Of a stretch of 52,367 bases of DNA, positions 18,485 through 27,562 are shown one piece after another. The stretch covers positions 1 through 52,367 of the forward strand of contig JADLBU010000032.1 of NCBI GenBank assembly GCA_020847535.1, written 5' to 3'. This DNA comes from Phycisphaerales bacterium. GTDB lineage: Bacteria; Planctomycetota; Phycisphaerae; Phycisphaerales; UBA1924. A model generated the notes under the pieces. It worked only from the letters and a program-made list of their open reading frames with translations, searched no databases and was not told the DNA's origin. The translations under genes were made by a program, and so were the position numbers. Within the stretch, counting starts at the first letter, position 1; each line of letters begins with the position of its first letter.

Positions 18485-19494
18485 TGCAGCGCCCCCGTCG
18501 TCAATCTCAGGAACGCCTCCTCCAACTTGATCGGCTCGGGTGTGAACGCCGCCACCCGCGCCCCGCCCGCGAGCAGCGCCTCGAACAGGAAATGATGCCC
18601 ATGCTCACCGGGCACAAGGTCAATCGTGATCGAATCACCCCGCGTCACCTCACCCACCCTTCCCACCACGACAGCCCCGTTTGCTTCAACGCCATTCCCC
18701 GCCGTACCCACGTCAGCCCCAACCTCAGCCTTGGCCACCCGCCGATCCCGCATCACCACCTCGCACATCTGCTGCGCTGATGTTCCTCCCGCCTCCAGCC
18801 GCACACAGATCCGCTCACCGCCCCGCACCTTCGCGTACGCCTCCTGGATCGATCCGCTGTACAACAGCTTCCCCCGCTCGATGATCCCGATGCTCGTGCA
18901 CATCTCCGCAAGCTCCGTCAGGATGTGCGAGCTGATCATCAGGCACTTGCCCATCTTCCCAAGCTCCACCAAGAGCTCCCGCATCTCGATCCGCGCCCGC
19001 GGATCCAGCCCGCTCGACGGCTCATCCAGGAGCAGCACCTTCGGATCGTGAATCAGCACACGCGCCACACCCAGCCGCTGCTGCATCCCCCGCGACAACC
19101 CCTCCACCGGCGAGTGACGCTTCTCACGCAGGTCCGTCAGCTCCAGCACACCCTCGATGGTCGCCGCCCTTCTCCGCCGCTCGATCCGGAACGCCGCCGC
19201 GAAGAACTGCAGGTACTCATCCACCGTCAGGTCGTCGTACACACCCAGAAAGTCCGGCATGTAGCCCAGCACCCGCCGCACATCATCCCCACGCGAGCGC
19301 ACATCAAACCCGCACACGCTCGCCTCGCCCGAATCCGCCCGCAAGAGGCACGACAGGATCTTCATCGTCGTGCTCTTCCCCGCCCCGTTGGGACCGATAA
19401 ACCCGTACACCTGCCCCGGACCTATGTCCAGCGTCAGGTTGTCCAGCGCCACCAGCTCCCCGTACTTCTTGCTCAGCCCCGACGCCTCGATCAT
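18481..19494 (-). CDS. ABC transporter ATP-binding protein (ABC-2 exporter type)
   Basis: The 337-residue protein has Walker A GPNGAGKST at 34-42, Q-loop region GYMPDFLGVYDDLTVDEYL, signature LSRGMQQRL near 133, Walker B LLLDEPSSGLDP and the switch ISSHIL. The C-terminal 100 residues are the usual variable domain of exporter ATPases. It overlaps both neighbours by 4 bases, upstream with the 19491 gene and downstream with the duplicated permease. The three are therefore almost certainly one transcription unit and one transport complex at the inner membrane. Confidence 0.92.
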   Translation of the reverse strand: MIEASGLSKKYGELVALDNLTLDIGPGQVYGFIGPNGAGKSTTMKILSCLLRADSGEASVCGFDVRSRGDDVRRVLGYMPDFLGVYDDLTVDEYLQFFAAAFRIERRRRAATIEGVLELTDLREKRHSPVEGLSRGMQQRLGVARVLIHDPKVLLLDEPSSGLDPRARIEMRELLVELGKMGKCLMISSHILTELAEMCTSIGIIERGKLLYSGSIQEAYAKVRGGERICVRLEAGGTSAQQMCEVVMRDRRVAKAEVGADVGTAGNGVEANGAVVVGRVGEVTRGDSITIDLVPGEHGHHFLFEALLAGGARVAAFTPEPIKLEEAFLRLTTGALQ

Positions 19495-22067
19495 CGCGCA
19501 CTCCCCTCCGCTCTCTCAACCCCCGCGCCACTCACCGGCATCAGGACACGCACCAGCGACCATCGCCGACCCCCATCCGCCTCGCTCGTGATCCTCACTC
19601 CTCCCGCATCATCCTCCAGGACCAGCATCACCAGCGCCCACGAACCGCTCGCCGCCAGCTCCGCCATCACAGGTCCCCGTACATCCGCCCCCGGCAATCC
19701 GCACAGCGCATCGGGCGACTGGCTCACATCCACCGACAGCTGCGCGAACGGGTTGTACTCATTGATCCCCGGCGGAGCCGGCATCTCGCGCAGGACCATC
19801 CCCGATGTAAACCGCATCGCCCACCGCCCATCCTCCGACACCGCCTGCTGAGCACTCCCCCCCTCTTCCACCTCCACCCCGCGCCGAATCTTGCCCGTCA
19901 GCACGCTCGCTCGCTTCACCATCGCCCCCGCCGGCAATCCCCACACATCAACCTCAATATCCCCCCCAGCCGCCCCACCAGCCTCCGCCGACTCCCGCAC
20001 CACCTCCCCGCCGATGACGCTCCCCACCGCCCCCTGGTCCGCCAGCGCCCTCATCGTCCACTGCCCCAGCCACACCGACGATGGAAGGTTCGACACCCGC
20101 GCCAGATCACCCGACCCCGTGATCCCCTGATGGGTCTCCAGCGGTGACAGCACCCGCCGGTCCATCGACATCTCCCCGCTCGCCGCCACACCCCGCACCC
20201 ACCGTCCCGGCGCGAACCCCCCAAACCCAACCTCCGCCGCCCTGCCCCCGAACAGGCACGTTACCCCCGACTCAAACGCCAGCGGTGCTGTGTTCCCCTC
20301 CGCCGCCAGCCGCACATCCAGCACCCGCACCCGATCCAGCGTCGTCGGCGCAGCGCGCAGAACCGTCGGCGCATATCCAGCGCCCACCGAAATCAACCCG
20401 ATCCACCCAAGCGCTGTCGCCCACGACCGCTGCCGCGCACCCAGCCTCTTCAGCACAATCGCATCCACCGGCCCGATCAAGACCGCCAGCAGACACAACC
20501 CCAGCCACAACGGAAACAGCGCCCCCACTCCCAGCGACCGCTCACCCACCAGGTCATCCATGCCCGAGCGGATCGCCCGTACGTTCTCCGTCGTCTCTCC
20601 CGACCCGATCCAGTAGTCCATGCCCTCCGAAGCGCCCGCGCCCTTGCCCGCCACATCACGCATCCCCTCCAGCCAGATCGCCGAGGTCCCCGCCTTCGAC
20701 ACGATCGCCGCCACACGCTCCGGATCAACTCCCAAAATCGTCAATCGCCCAAACCCCACCGGCCCGCTCGCGAGCAACCCCGCCCCCTCACGCTCCCCCA
20801 CCCACCGCACGCTCCACCCGCACCGCATTCCCAGCGGTGTCAGCGATGCAAGCCGACCACTCACCCGCTCCGCCGCCGGGATCACAACCTCCTGCACCGG
20901 CGGTTCACTCGCCTCACTCTCTCTCGCCTTCTCCTCGTCCCCACCTCCCCCATCTGCATCCGAATCCGCATCAGCATCCGAATCACCCCCCGACTCCGGC
21001 TCCATCCCCTCCCCATCTACCTCTTCATCACCAGACACCTCCGCCTCAACTCGCTCACCCGAGGGCTCCACATACTCCACCGTCGCCGGTTCCCCCGCCG
21101 TCCCTTCCAGCAAATGCGCCATCCTCGGCGCACCGACCTTCAGCTTCTCCCCCAGTTCCGCCGGCATCCCCATCTCCGCCGGCTCGGCGAGCGACACCAG
21201 GTCATACTCCGCGCCCGCCGGCATCACCTGCCGCCACTCCGCGCCCGGCAGCGCTGCCACCACCACGACCCGTCCACCCGACACCAGCCACCGCTGAACC
21301 GACTCCCGCGCACGCGGCTCCAGCTTCCCCAGCGATGCGACATCGATCACCAGCGCCCGCACACCCTCGTACGCGATCTCCGCCCGCGGCAATCGCCACA
21401 CATCCACACCCTGCACATCAATCCCGAACCACGCCTGCTCCGCCGTCAGCTTCTCAGTCGCCCGCTCCGCCGCCCGCGCGCCCCCGGCCGCAGAGCCGCT
21501 CTCAAACAGCGCCTTGGAATTGCTCAACCCCGCCCGCAGCAGTGATGCCCCTCCCGTCACCACCACCGGACCACCATTCCCCGGCACGAACATGTCCAAC
21601 TGAACCTGCCGCTCCGTCGGAAACGCCGTCACCGCCGACACCCGATCCACCATCCGCCCCGATTGATCCAGCAGCTTCACCTCGATCTCATCGAGATTGC
21701 GCGGAAGCACCACCGCAAGCTCCACCGGCGTGATGCGCCCCGGCGTCCCCGATGCCGGCGCCACGATCCGCGCTGCCTGCGTGCTGTCCTGTGGAAACGA
21801 AACCGAAACGACCCCGCTGAACCCCTTCTCCCCGCCCCCCACCCAGATCACCAGCGGCGTCCACCGCTCGATCGCCGTGTGCCCGTTCCAACCGATCTCC
21901 ACACGCTCGATGTACGCCGCCCTCGCATCCCACGGATTCTCGCTCCGGAGATTCTGCGCTGCCGCGCGCATGGGAACAACAAGCGCGAACGCACACCACA
22001 TCCCAACCATCGCGATGAGTAGCACCCGGCGGCACGCGGCTCGGCGATCTTCCTCGCACCATCGCAC
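19491..22067 (-). CDS. Membrane-anchored GATase-like protein of the ABC/VWA cluster
   Basis: The 858-residue product starts with GTG at 22067 and an export signal of the RR + 'VLLIAMVGMWCAFALVV' type; an in-frame ATG at 22010 would shorten it. Residues about 240-300, 'YEGVRALVIDVASLGKL...WLVSGGRVVVVA', resemble the class I glutamine amidotransferase-like fold found in VWA and gliding-type transport proteins. A very acidic tract follows (about 337-383, rich in Asp, Glu, Ser and Gly). Around 515-570 there are two or three membrane spans, 'FPLWLGLCLLAVLIGPVDAIVLKRLG', then a periplasmic C-terminal domain. It is probably a partner of the ABC exporter whose ATPase gene overlaps it. Function otherwise unknown. 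Confidence 0.72.
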   Translation of the reverse strand: MRWCEEDRRAACRRVLLIAMVGMWCAFALVVPMRAAAQNLRSENPWDARAAYIERVEIGWNGHTAIERWTPLVIWVGGGEKGFSGVVSVSFPQDSTQAARIVAPASGTPGRITPVELAVVLPRNLDEIEVKLLDQSGRMVDRVSAVTAFPTERQVQLDMFVPGNGGPVVVTGGASLLRAGLSNSKALFESGSAAGGARAAERATEKLTAEQAWFGIDVQGVDVWRLPRAEIAYEGVRALVIDVASLGKLEPRARESVQRWLVSGGRVVVVAALPGAEWRQVMPAGAEYDLVSLAEPAEMGMPAELGEKLKVGAPRMAHLLEGTAGEPATVEYVEPSGERVEAEVSGDEEVDGEGMEPESGGDSDADADSDADGGGGDEEKARESEASEPPVQEVVIPAAERVSGRLASLTPLGMRCGWSVRWVGEREGAGLLASGPVGFGRLTILGVDPERVAAIVSKAGTSAIWLEGMRDVAGKGAGASEGMDYWIGSGETTENVRAIRSGMDDLVGERSLGVGALFPLWLGLCLLAVLIGPVDAIVLKRLGARQRSWATALGWIGLISVGAGYAPTVLRAAPTTLDRVRVLDVRLAAEGNTAPLAFESGVTCLFGGRAAEVGFGGFAPGRWVRGVAASGEMSMDRRVLSPLETHQGITGSGDLARVSNLPSSVWLGQWTMRALADQGAVGSVIGGEVVRESAEAGGAAGGDIEVDVWGLPAGAMVKRASVLTGKIRRGVEVEEGGSAQQAVSEDGRWAMRFTSGMVLREMPAPPGINEYNPFAQLSVDVSQSPDALCGLPGADVRGPVMAELAASGSWALVMLVLEDDAGGVRITSEADGGRRWSLVRVLMPVSGAGVERAEGSAR

Positions 22068-22104
22068 AGGATCGCCCCTTTGCCCGACCTTCTCGCCGGA
22101 TCTA

Positions 22105-22194
22105 AGAGACTGTTTCAGAATCCTACCCGATCTCGTGGCACAGGCATCCTGCCTGTGTTCTACTGCTCTGCTACCTCATTCTGAAACAGTCTCT
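22105..22194. repeat. Nested palindromic element with 17-bp terminal inverted repeats
   Basis: AGAGACTGTTTCAGAAT (22105-22121) and ATTCTGAAACAGTCTCT (22178-22194) are perfect inverted repeats of 17 bp. Inside sits a family A hairpin, CACAGGCATCCTGCCTGTG (22139-22157), which recurs at 31885, 38511 and 44104. The arrangement looks like a small non-autonomous transposable element carrying, or inserted around, the hairpin. It fills the gap between the 19491 and 22208 genes. Confidence 0.8.
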
Positions 22195-22207
22195 AATTCC
22201 AGTCAAA

Positions 22208-24565
22208 CTACACATGCACCTTGCGGTTGTACACGAACCACTCCAGAAGCACGATCCCAAGCGCCCCCAGCAGCAGCCACGGCCACAGCTTCCGGTCCGT
22301 CACCGACCGACCCGCGCTCGACGCCCTCACCACCTGGGTCGCCAACGCCAGTTCATCGGAAGATCCTACATCCGATTCCGCCGCATCCATCAGGTTCGCC
22401 GCGAACGTCCGCATCGCCCGACCATCCACGCTCCGGTCCGCCGGCGCTGCGGGTCCCACCCACGACACATCGTAAATCCCCGTCATCCGCACCGGACCAA
22501 AGACAATCCGACCATCCGCCGCGATCGTCAACGCCTCCTCCGTCCTTGAACCGATCGCCGCCGATGCCGGCACCCGGATCCGCGCCCCCGATGCCCCCAC
22601 CGGCAGCCGATCCGCCAGCACCGACCCCGGCTGCACCATCCCCTGCGGCAGCTTCCCCGCCTCCGCGTTCACAGGGCTCGAATCACCCGCCCCGCCCAGG
22701 TAATCCACCGCCGATGCCATGAACACCACGAAACTCACATCAAAAGGCCAGTTGCTCTTGGCCAGGTCAAACGGGATCACGATCGCTCGCCATTGCCCAT
22801 CCGAAGATGATGTATCCACCAGCCCCGGGCCCCGGTTCGTCTGCGCGATCGCCACCGCCCCGGTCCCGCGCTGAATCTCCACCACCCGCATCTCCGAGAT
22901 GATCACCGGATCCAGCGTCAGGTTCCGCAGCATCGGATGGTCGCGCATCCAATCAATGAAGATCGCCTCCGAGCTCTGGCTCGCACCCCCGCTCCCCGCC
23001 GCCGGCGAGCCCTCCGCGGGCGCACCCCCCGCGATCCCCTTGTCGATGATCCCCATGTCCGGCGGCACCGTCCCCAGGATCAGATATCGCCCCGGCGGCA
23101 GCGCCGGCGTGCCCTGCGTTGCAGGCCCAGCCCACCCACCAGGAGCCGGCACCGTCGATGTCGGCGTCAGATTCGCCGGCGCAGCCCCCTTCGATTCCGG
23201 CAGCCAGCTATCCAGGATCACCACGTCGTACTCGCCCGTCCCGCCCGCCTTCACACGCTCCTGGTATTGCTCCGGCGTCAGCGTGTCCAGCTTTGCGAGC
23301 GGCAGCCCCTCGAGCGCAGCCGCCAGGAACAGGTTCCCACGCGTCACCGCCGCCACCGCCAGCTTCTTCGCCGGCGGAATGATCACCGATGCCCGGTTGT
23401 CGGTCGCCAGCGGATCCCCCGCCGGCGCTGCATCAAGATTCGGCGAACGCAGACGCACCTGCGCGATCGCCCCCTCCGTCCGCTCAAGCTGGAACACCAC
23501 GCCCGATGCCGCAGGCGTCACCGTACGGATCGCCGCCGCCGGTTGCCCCTCCGTGCCACCTGCGCCACCTGCGCCAGCCGCACTCGCCGCCCCCGGCGCA
23601 AGCTGCACGCTCGCCGCCGGCAGATCGAGCGTCTTGATCCCCGCCACCTGCCCATCGATCGACAGCTCGATATCCACCGAACGCGCCTGCTCATACGTCG
23701 ACTGCACGCTCACGAACACGGAGAGCTTCGTCGGATCCTCGTACGACCGCTCCCACCGCATGCTCACCACGCCCAAGTTGCCGGAGTCCGGCTGACCCAC
23801 GCGATGAAACACCACCTCATCGCTGAGGCCCGGCTTCACCTCCGTCAAATCTCCCACCCGCCCATCCGACCAGATGTGGATCGTCACCGGCATCCCCACA
23901 TCCAGCCCCTCCACGCTCATCATCTCCCCGCTCAACGGATCCGTCACCAGCGCCCGCTTGGGTGAGTGCGCCTTGGCCAGCCGCATCGCCTCGCCCATCA
24001 ACGTCGGCGCTTCGGTCGGCAGGATCGCATCCACCGCCGCCTTCAGCGCTGTCTTATCGCTCGTGAACTGCTGCCGCACCTCCGCCGTCGTGTCAAACGC
24101 CACGATCATCGCCTCGCCGCTCGACCCCGTCCCGAACACACCCGACTCCGGCAGCGAATCGATCAGCTTCCGCGCCTCTTCCTTGGCCACCTCGAACCGC
24201 GTCTTGGCCCCGGCATCGTCCACACGCTCCGGCGTCGCTCCCGCCCCATCGCTCGCCGACATGCTCGCCGACCGATCAATCATGATGATCTGCCGCGTGT
24301 TCTGATACTCCCGCCCCTTGAGCTGCGGCTGCGAAATCGCAAACAACGCCGCCCCCAGAACCAGCAGCTGCAGCAGCAAGAGAATGTTCCGCCGCAGCCG
24401 CTGGAACGGCGCGTTCGCCTGCAAATCCTGGATCGCCTTCTTCCAGAGCAGCGTCGTCGAAACCTCAAGCTCACGCCGTCGCAGCTTCAGGAAATAGAGA
24501 ATCACCAGCGACGGGATCGCAATCCCAGCGGCGATCGCGGCGATGAGAGGGGTAAGAAAAGTCAT
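22208..24565 (-). CDS. BatA-like membrane protein with von Willebrand factor A domain
   Basis: The 785-residue protein begins with the BatA N-terminal membrane module, 'FLTPLIAAIAAGIAIPSLVILYFLKLRRRELEV' in outline, then a second span LLLLLQLLVLGAALFAISQP. A VWA domain follows with the MIDAS start IIMIDRSASMSA near 95 and a Thr-containing loop 'TLMGEAMRLA'. The rest is a long extracytoplasmic region, and the gene ends with a membrane span, LWPWLLLGALGIVLLEWFVY. BatA-type proteins work with MoxR ATPases and DUF58 proteins. Its ATG overlaps the DUF58 stop by 4 bases. It probably forms the membrane part of that assembly. Confidence 0.85.
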   Translation of the reverse strand: MTFLTPLIAAIAAGIAIPSLVILYFLKLRRRELEVSTTLLWKKAIQDLQANAPFQRLRRNILLLLQLLVLGAALFAISQPQLKGREYQNTRQIIMIDRSASMSASDGAGATPERVDDAGAKTRFEVAKEEARKLIDSLPESGVFGTGSSGEAMIVAFDTTAEVRQQFTSDKTALKAAVDAILPTEAPTLMGEAMRLAKAHSPKRALVTDPLSGEMMSVEGLDVGMPVTIHIWSDGRVGDLTEVKPGLSDEVVFHRVGQPDSGNLGVVSMRWERSYEDPTKLSVFVSVQSTYEQARSVDIELSIDGQVAGIKTLDLPAASVQLAPGAASAAGAGGAGGTEGQPAAAIRTVTPAASGVVFQLERTEGAIAQVRLRSPNLDAAPAGDPLATDNRASVIIPPAKKLAVAAVTRGNLFLAAALEGLPLAKLDTLTPEQYQERVKAGGTGEYDVVILDSWLPESKGAAPANLTPTSTVPAPGGWAGPATQGTPALPPGRYLILGTVPPDMGIIDKGIAGGAPAEGSPAAGSGGASQSSEAIFIDWMRDHPMLRNLTLDPVIISEMRVVEIQRGTGAVAIAQTNRGPGLVDTSSSDGQWRAIVIPFDLAKSNWPFDVSFVVFMASAVDYLGGAGDSSPVNAEAGKLPQGMVQPGSVLADRLPVGASGARIRVPASAAIGSRTEEALTIAADGRIVFGPVRMTGIYDVSWVGPAAPADRSVDGRAMRTFAANLMDAAESDVGSSDELALATQVVRASSAGRSVTDRKLWPWLLLGALGIVLLEWFVYNRKVHV

Positions 24566-25566
24566 CGAACCAACCCCCTCCTCCGAAGATAATCTAGAAT
24601 CAACGTATCCACCGGCGTATCGCTCCTCACCGACAAGAACGTGATCTCGCGCCGCGCGCAGAAATCCCGCAACTGATCGTTGTACGCCGCCAGGTTCTGC
24701 TTGTACTTCTTCAGAAGCGGCGCCGAGATCGTCACCTCCGTCTGATCCCCATCCTCCACATCCCGCAGCCGCAGATCCCCCGTGATCGGCGGATCAATCT
24801 CCTGCGGGCTCAACACCTGGATCGCAAACACATCAAAACCGCGACCCACCAGCATCCTCAAGCCCGCCTCGTACCCATCCTTGAACATGAAATCCGAGAA
24901 CACCACCATCACACCCTTGCCCCGCCGAGTCAGCGCAATCCGCTCAGCCGCGTTCCTGAAAAGCAGCGCCCCCGAAGGCTCCACAGAGCAGATGAACCTG
25001 GCCAGATCATGCGTCCGCCGCCGCCCCCTCAAATCCCGGATCGCCGAAACTTCCCCCGCCCCGATCGCACTCAAGCCCTCCGGCTCTTCACTTGATGCCT
25101 CGATGCCCCCACGAGAATCTTGATCCCTTGATGCCTCTCTTCTCCCACCCCCCATGACCGAACAAGCCACCCGATTCAGATTTACGAGCCCGATATACCC
25201 CAACGCCATCGCCGCACGCTGCATGAACAAATACTTGCTCGGCTCCCCGCAATCGCCCGACTCACTCGCATCCACCACCACGTGCAGCGCCAGATCCTCC
25301 TCCTCCAAAAACAACTTCAGGAACAGCCGGTCCAGCCGCCCGAAGATGTTCCAGTCGATGTGCCGAAGATCATCCCCGATCACGTACGGACGGTGATCCG
25401 CGAACTCCACCGACTGCCCCCGCTTCTTCGATCGCCGCTCCCCCTTCAGCTTCCCCGCAAACACCTTCCGCGAAGCCAGATCCAACGGATCAAGCCGCGA
25501 AATGAGCTGCGAATCCAGCAGATCCTCAATCTTCAGCGGCCGCTTGATGGAAGGTGTTCGCAGCAT
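24562..25566 (-). CDS. DUF58 domain protein with an in-frame repeat insertion
   Basis: The 334-residue protein has the DUF58 landmarks: KGERRSKKRGQSVEFADHRPY, GDDLRHIDWNIFGRLDRLFLK, 'DASESGDCGEPSKY', 'VVFSDFMFKDGYE' and a C-terminal 'VDTLILDYLRRRGLVR'. Such proteins are VWA-like partners of MoxR. Between 'NLNRVACSV' and 'IRDLRGRRR' there are about 30 extra residues (about 136-168, including SRDQDSRGGIEASSEE) not expected in the family. They are encoded by a dispersed repeat (see 25090-25150). It overlaps the BatA-like gene by 4 bases and follows the lipoprotein and moxR genes. Confidence 0.88.
   Translation of the reverse strand: MLRTPSIKRPLKIEDLLDSQLISRLDPLDLASRKVFAGKLKGERRSKKRGQSVEFADHRPYVIGDDLRHIDWNIFGRLDRLFLKLFLEEEDLALHVVVDASESGDCGEPSKYLFMQRAAMALGYIGLVNLNRVACSVMGGGRREASRDQDSRGGIEASSEEPEGLSAIGAGEVSAIRDLRGRRRTHDLARFICSVEPSGALLFRNAAERIALTRRGKGVMVVFSDFMFKDGYEAGLRMLVGRGFDVFAIQVLSPQEIDPPITGDLRLRDVEDGDQTEVTISAPLLKKYKQNLAAYNDQLRDFCARREITFLSVRSDTPVDTLILDYLRRRGLVR
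25090..25150. repeat. Dispersed 'gatgcct' repeat inside the DUF58 gene
   Basis: On the + strand this stretch reads cttgatgcctcgatgccc, then cttgatcccttgatgcctct and cttctccc. Nearly the same words occur between genes at 27473-27513 (ttgatccctagatgccttga, then tgcctttcttcctc) and inside polA at 42411-42460 (gcctcgatgcctctcttccc). In the DUF58 gene it is read antisense and keeps the frame open. Confidence 0.7.
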
Positions 25567-25600
25567 GGTTACTCAGCGAGGCTTTGCGAGCCGCTCCGGC

Positions 25601-25653
25601 CTCCCTCTCCCCCCCGGGAGAGGTGCCGAGGCTCTGCGAGGCGGTGAGGGCTC
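25601..25653. repeat. Family D intergenic repeat
   Basis: The stretch combines an imperfect palindrome, CTCTCCCCCCCGGGAGAG, with the conserved core GGCTCTGCGAGGCGGTGAGG. The core recurs at 36921-36972 and 38550-38599, and a fragment of the palindrome at 37577-37600. It fills the gap between the DUF58 and lipoprotein genes. Confidence 0.75.
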
Positions 25654-25730
25654 CGTATCTACCTCTCCTTCAACGGTCACGGCTCCACGGTCCGTCATCT
25701 CCATCCCACACCGCCCGCCGCGTTCAGCTC

Positions 25731-26270
25731 CTACTTCTTCCTCGTCAAAGTCTCCGCCGCGCCCCAAGCACCCTCATCCCCCGCCGCCTTCCTTAGAACC
25801 TCCAGCATCGCCGCCCCATCCCGCACCACCAGCCCCCCCGATCCAGGCTGCGCCTCCGCCGTCGACTTGTACACCGCCCCCGGCGAACTCTTACTCGCCT
25901 CCGCCAGCCACTCCGCCTTGAGCGGCCGGTGCGTCATCGTGTCTCCGTTGATCTCAACCATCGCGTAGTGGTACACCGGCACCGCATCCGATCGGTCCGG
26001 CTGATATACCGACACCTCGGCGATCTTCTTGCCGGCGATGTCCAGCAGATGCCCGCGATACGTCGCCTCGCTCGTGGAGTCCTCCACCTCGAGCCTGAAC
26101 GCATCCCCGCCCGCGTACGAGACCTCCACCTGCGCCCCGCGTGTCGCCGTCCAATCACCCAGCAGCCGTGAATCCCGCGTGTGATACGAGGGATCGATCC
26201 CGCTCGGCACCGACGAGCACCCCGCCGCAAGCCCCATCATCAGACACGCAAACATCGCAACACGCTTCAT
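25731..26270 (-). CDS. Small lipoprotein of unknown function
   Basis: Starting at ATG 26270 (AAGGAG 8 bases upstream; a GTG at 26273 is adjacent), the product is about 179 residues. It opens with a lipoprotein signal, MKRVAMFACLMMGLAAGCSS, whose lipobox LAAGC places the mature Cys near 18. The rest is one small beta-rich domain with 'LLGDWTATRGAQVEVSYAGG' in outline and no recognised motif. It sits between moxR and the DUF58 gene in the same direction and may be the envelope-anchored accessory of that set. Confidence 0.75.
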   Translation of the reverse strand: MKRVAMFACLMMGLAAGCSSVPSGIDPSYHTRDSRLLGDWTATRGAQVEVSYAGGDAFRLEVEDSTSEATYRGHLLDIAGKKIAEVSVYQPDRSDAVPVYHYAMVEINGDTMTHRPLKAEWLAEASKSSPGAVYKSTAEAQPGSGGLVVRDGAAMLEVLRKAAGDEGAWGAAETLTRKK

Positions 26271-26326
26271 CACACGATCTCCTTCACCGGGTCATCATCA
26301 TCACCCGGCCTGTTTACGACCATCAC

Positions 26327-26372
26327 CTACTGCCTACTGCCCACTTCTTACTGCCTACTTCTTACTGCCCGC
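26327..26372. repeat. Word-like repeat 'tactgcc/cttactgcc'
   Basis: Degenerate tandem words (ctactgcctactgcccactt, cttactgcctacttcttact) fill the short gap between moxR and the lipoprotein gene. They end 4 bases from the moxR stop at 26377. Similar words lie at 13353-13378, 27530-27562 and 37021-37047. Confidence 0.7.
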
Positions 26373-26376
26373 GCCC

Positions 26377-27432
26377 TCACACCCCCACCTTCGCCGGCTC
26401 CGTCGGCGTCAGCTGCATGATCTTCGCCACCAAATCATCCGTGTTCACCCGGTCCGCCTCCGCCTCGAAGTTCAGAATCAACCGGTGCCGCAACGCCATG
26501 GTCGCGATCGATTTCACATCCCCATAGCTCACATGGAACCGCCCATCCACCAGCGCCTTCACCTTCGCGCCAAGCAGGAGCGCCTGCGCCCCGCGCGGAG
26601 AAGCCCCGCACCGCACATACCGGTTCGTGACACCACCATCCCCCCCCGCCGCCGTCCCCGTCCCCGGATGGGTCGCCAGCACCAGCCTTGCCGCGTACTC
26701 CTTCACATGCGGCGCCACGATCGCCCCGCGGATCAACGCCTGCAGCGCCAGGATCTGCGGCCCATCCAGCACCTTCTGCGGCTCGGCCGCCGCCGTCCCC
26801 GTCGTCCGGTCCAGAATCGTCATCAGGTCATCCAACTGGCTGTACCCCACGTTGATCTTGAAGATGAACCGGTCCATCTGCGCTTCGGGCAAGGGGTACG
26901 TCCCCTCCTGCTCGATCGGGTTCTGGGTCGCCAGCACCAAGAACGGCTGCTGCAGCTTGTACGTCGTGCCACCGCTGGTCACGCTCCGCTCCTGCATCGC
27001 CTCCAGCAGCGCCGACTGCGTTTTGGGCGTGGCGCGGTTGATCTCATCCGCGAGCACCACCTGCGCAAAGATCGGCCCGCGCTGGAACTCGAACTGCCGC
27101 CGTCCCGTCTGCGGATCCTCGGTGACGATGTTCGTCCCGATCACATCCGCCGGCATCAGGTCGGGAGTGAACTGGATGCGGCTGAACGGCAGGCTCAGCG
27201 TCTGCGCCAGCGTCCGCACCAGCAGCGTCTTCCCCAGCCCCGGCACACCCTCCAGCAGCACGTTGCCGCCCGCGAACAGCGCGGTCAAGACCGCATCCAC
27301 CACGTCCGAATGGCCCACGATCACCTTCCCGATCTCCGCCTTGAGCACCTGGAACGTCTGCCGGAAGTGCTCGCACTTCTCCTTCACCTCCGCCGGAGTC
27401 GTCGGAACCGCCTTATCTGCTTGGCTCGCCAT
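26377..27432 (-). CDS. MoxR-family AAA+ ATPase
   Basis: The 351-residue protein has Walker A GVPGLGKT at 62-69, Walker B VLADEINRA, sensor 1 LATQNPIEQEGTYPLPEAQMDRF and the arginine-containing 'RYVRCGASPRGAQAL' lid region, all typical of MoxR. MoxR ATPases act as chaperone-like remodelling factors for VWA and DUF58 partners, both encoded next to it. GAGGAG stands 7 bases before the ATG at 27432. The frame extends to 27453 without support. Confidence 0.93.
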   Translation of the reverse strand: MASQADKAVPTTPAEVKEKCEHFRQTFQVLKAEIGKVIVGHSDVVDAVLTALFAGGNVLLEGVPGLGKTLLVRTLAQTLSLPFSRIQFTPDLMPADVIGTNIVTEDPQTGRRQFEFQRGPIFAQVVLADEINRATPKTQSALLEAMQERSVTSGGTTYKLQQPFLVLATQNPIEQEGTYPLPEAQMDRFIFKINVGYSQLDDLMTILDRTTGTAAAEPQKVLDGPQILALQALIRGAIVAPHVKEYAARLVLATHPGTGTAAGGDGGVTNRYVRCGASPRGAQALLLGAKVKALVDGRFHVSYGDVKSIATMALRHRLILNFEAEADRVNTDDLVAKIMQLTPTEPAKVGV

Positions 27433-27472
27433 CGAAAAACTCCTCAATTCCACCCACTGCCTTCCCGCTTAC

Positions 27473-27562
27473 ATGCCTTGATCCCTAGATGCCTTGATGC
27501 CTTTCTTCCTCTCAACACTGCTTCCCATTCTCTACTGCCTACTGCCGACTCCCTACTGCCTA
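27473..27562. repeat. Intergenic 'gatgcct' and 'tactgcc' word repeats
   Basis: This gap holds one copy of the repeat seen inside the DUF58 and polA genes (27473-27513), followed by ctactgcctactgccgactc and ccctactgcc. The latter run into the stop codon of the 27560 gene. No promoter is evident, so moxR is probably read from upstream. Confidence 0.7.

Noticed and set aside
26327..26372. CRISPR-like array
   Set aside because: The repeated words are 7-10 bases with no regular spacers, and no cas gene is present.
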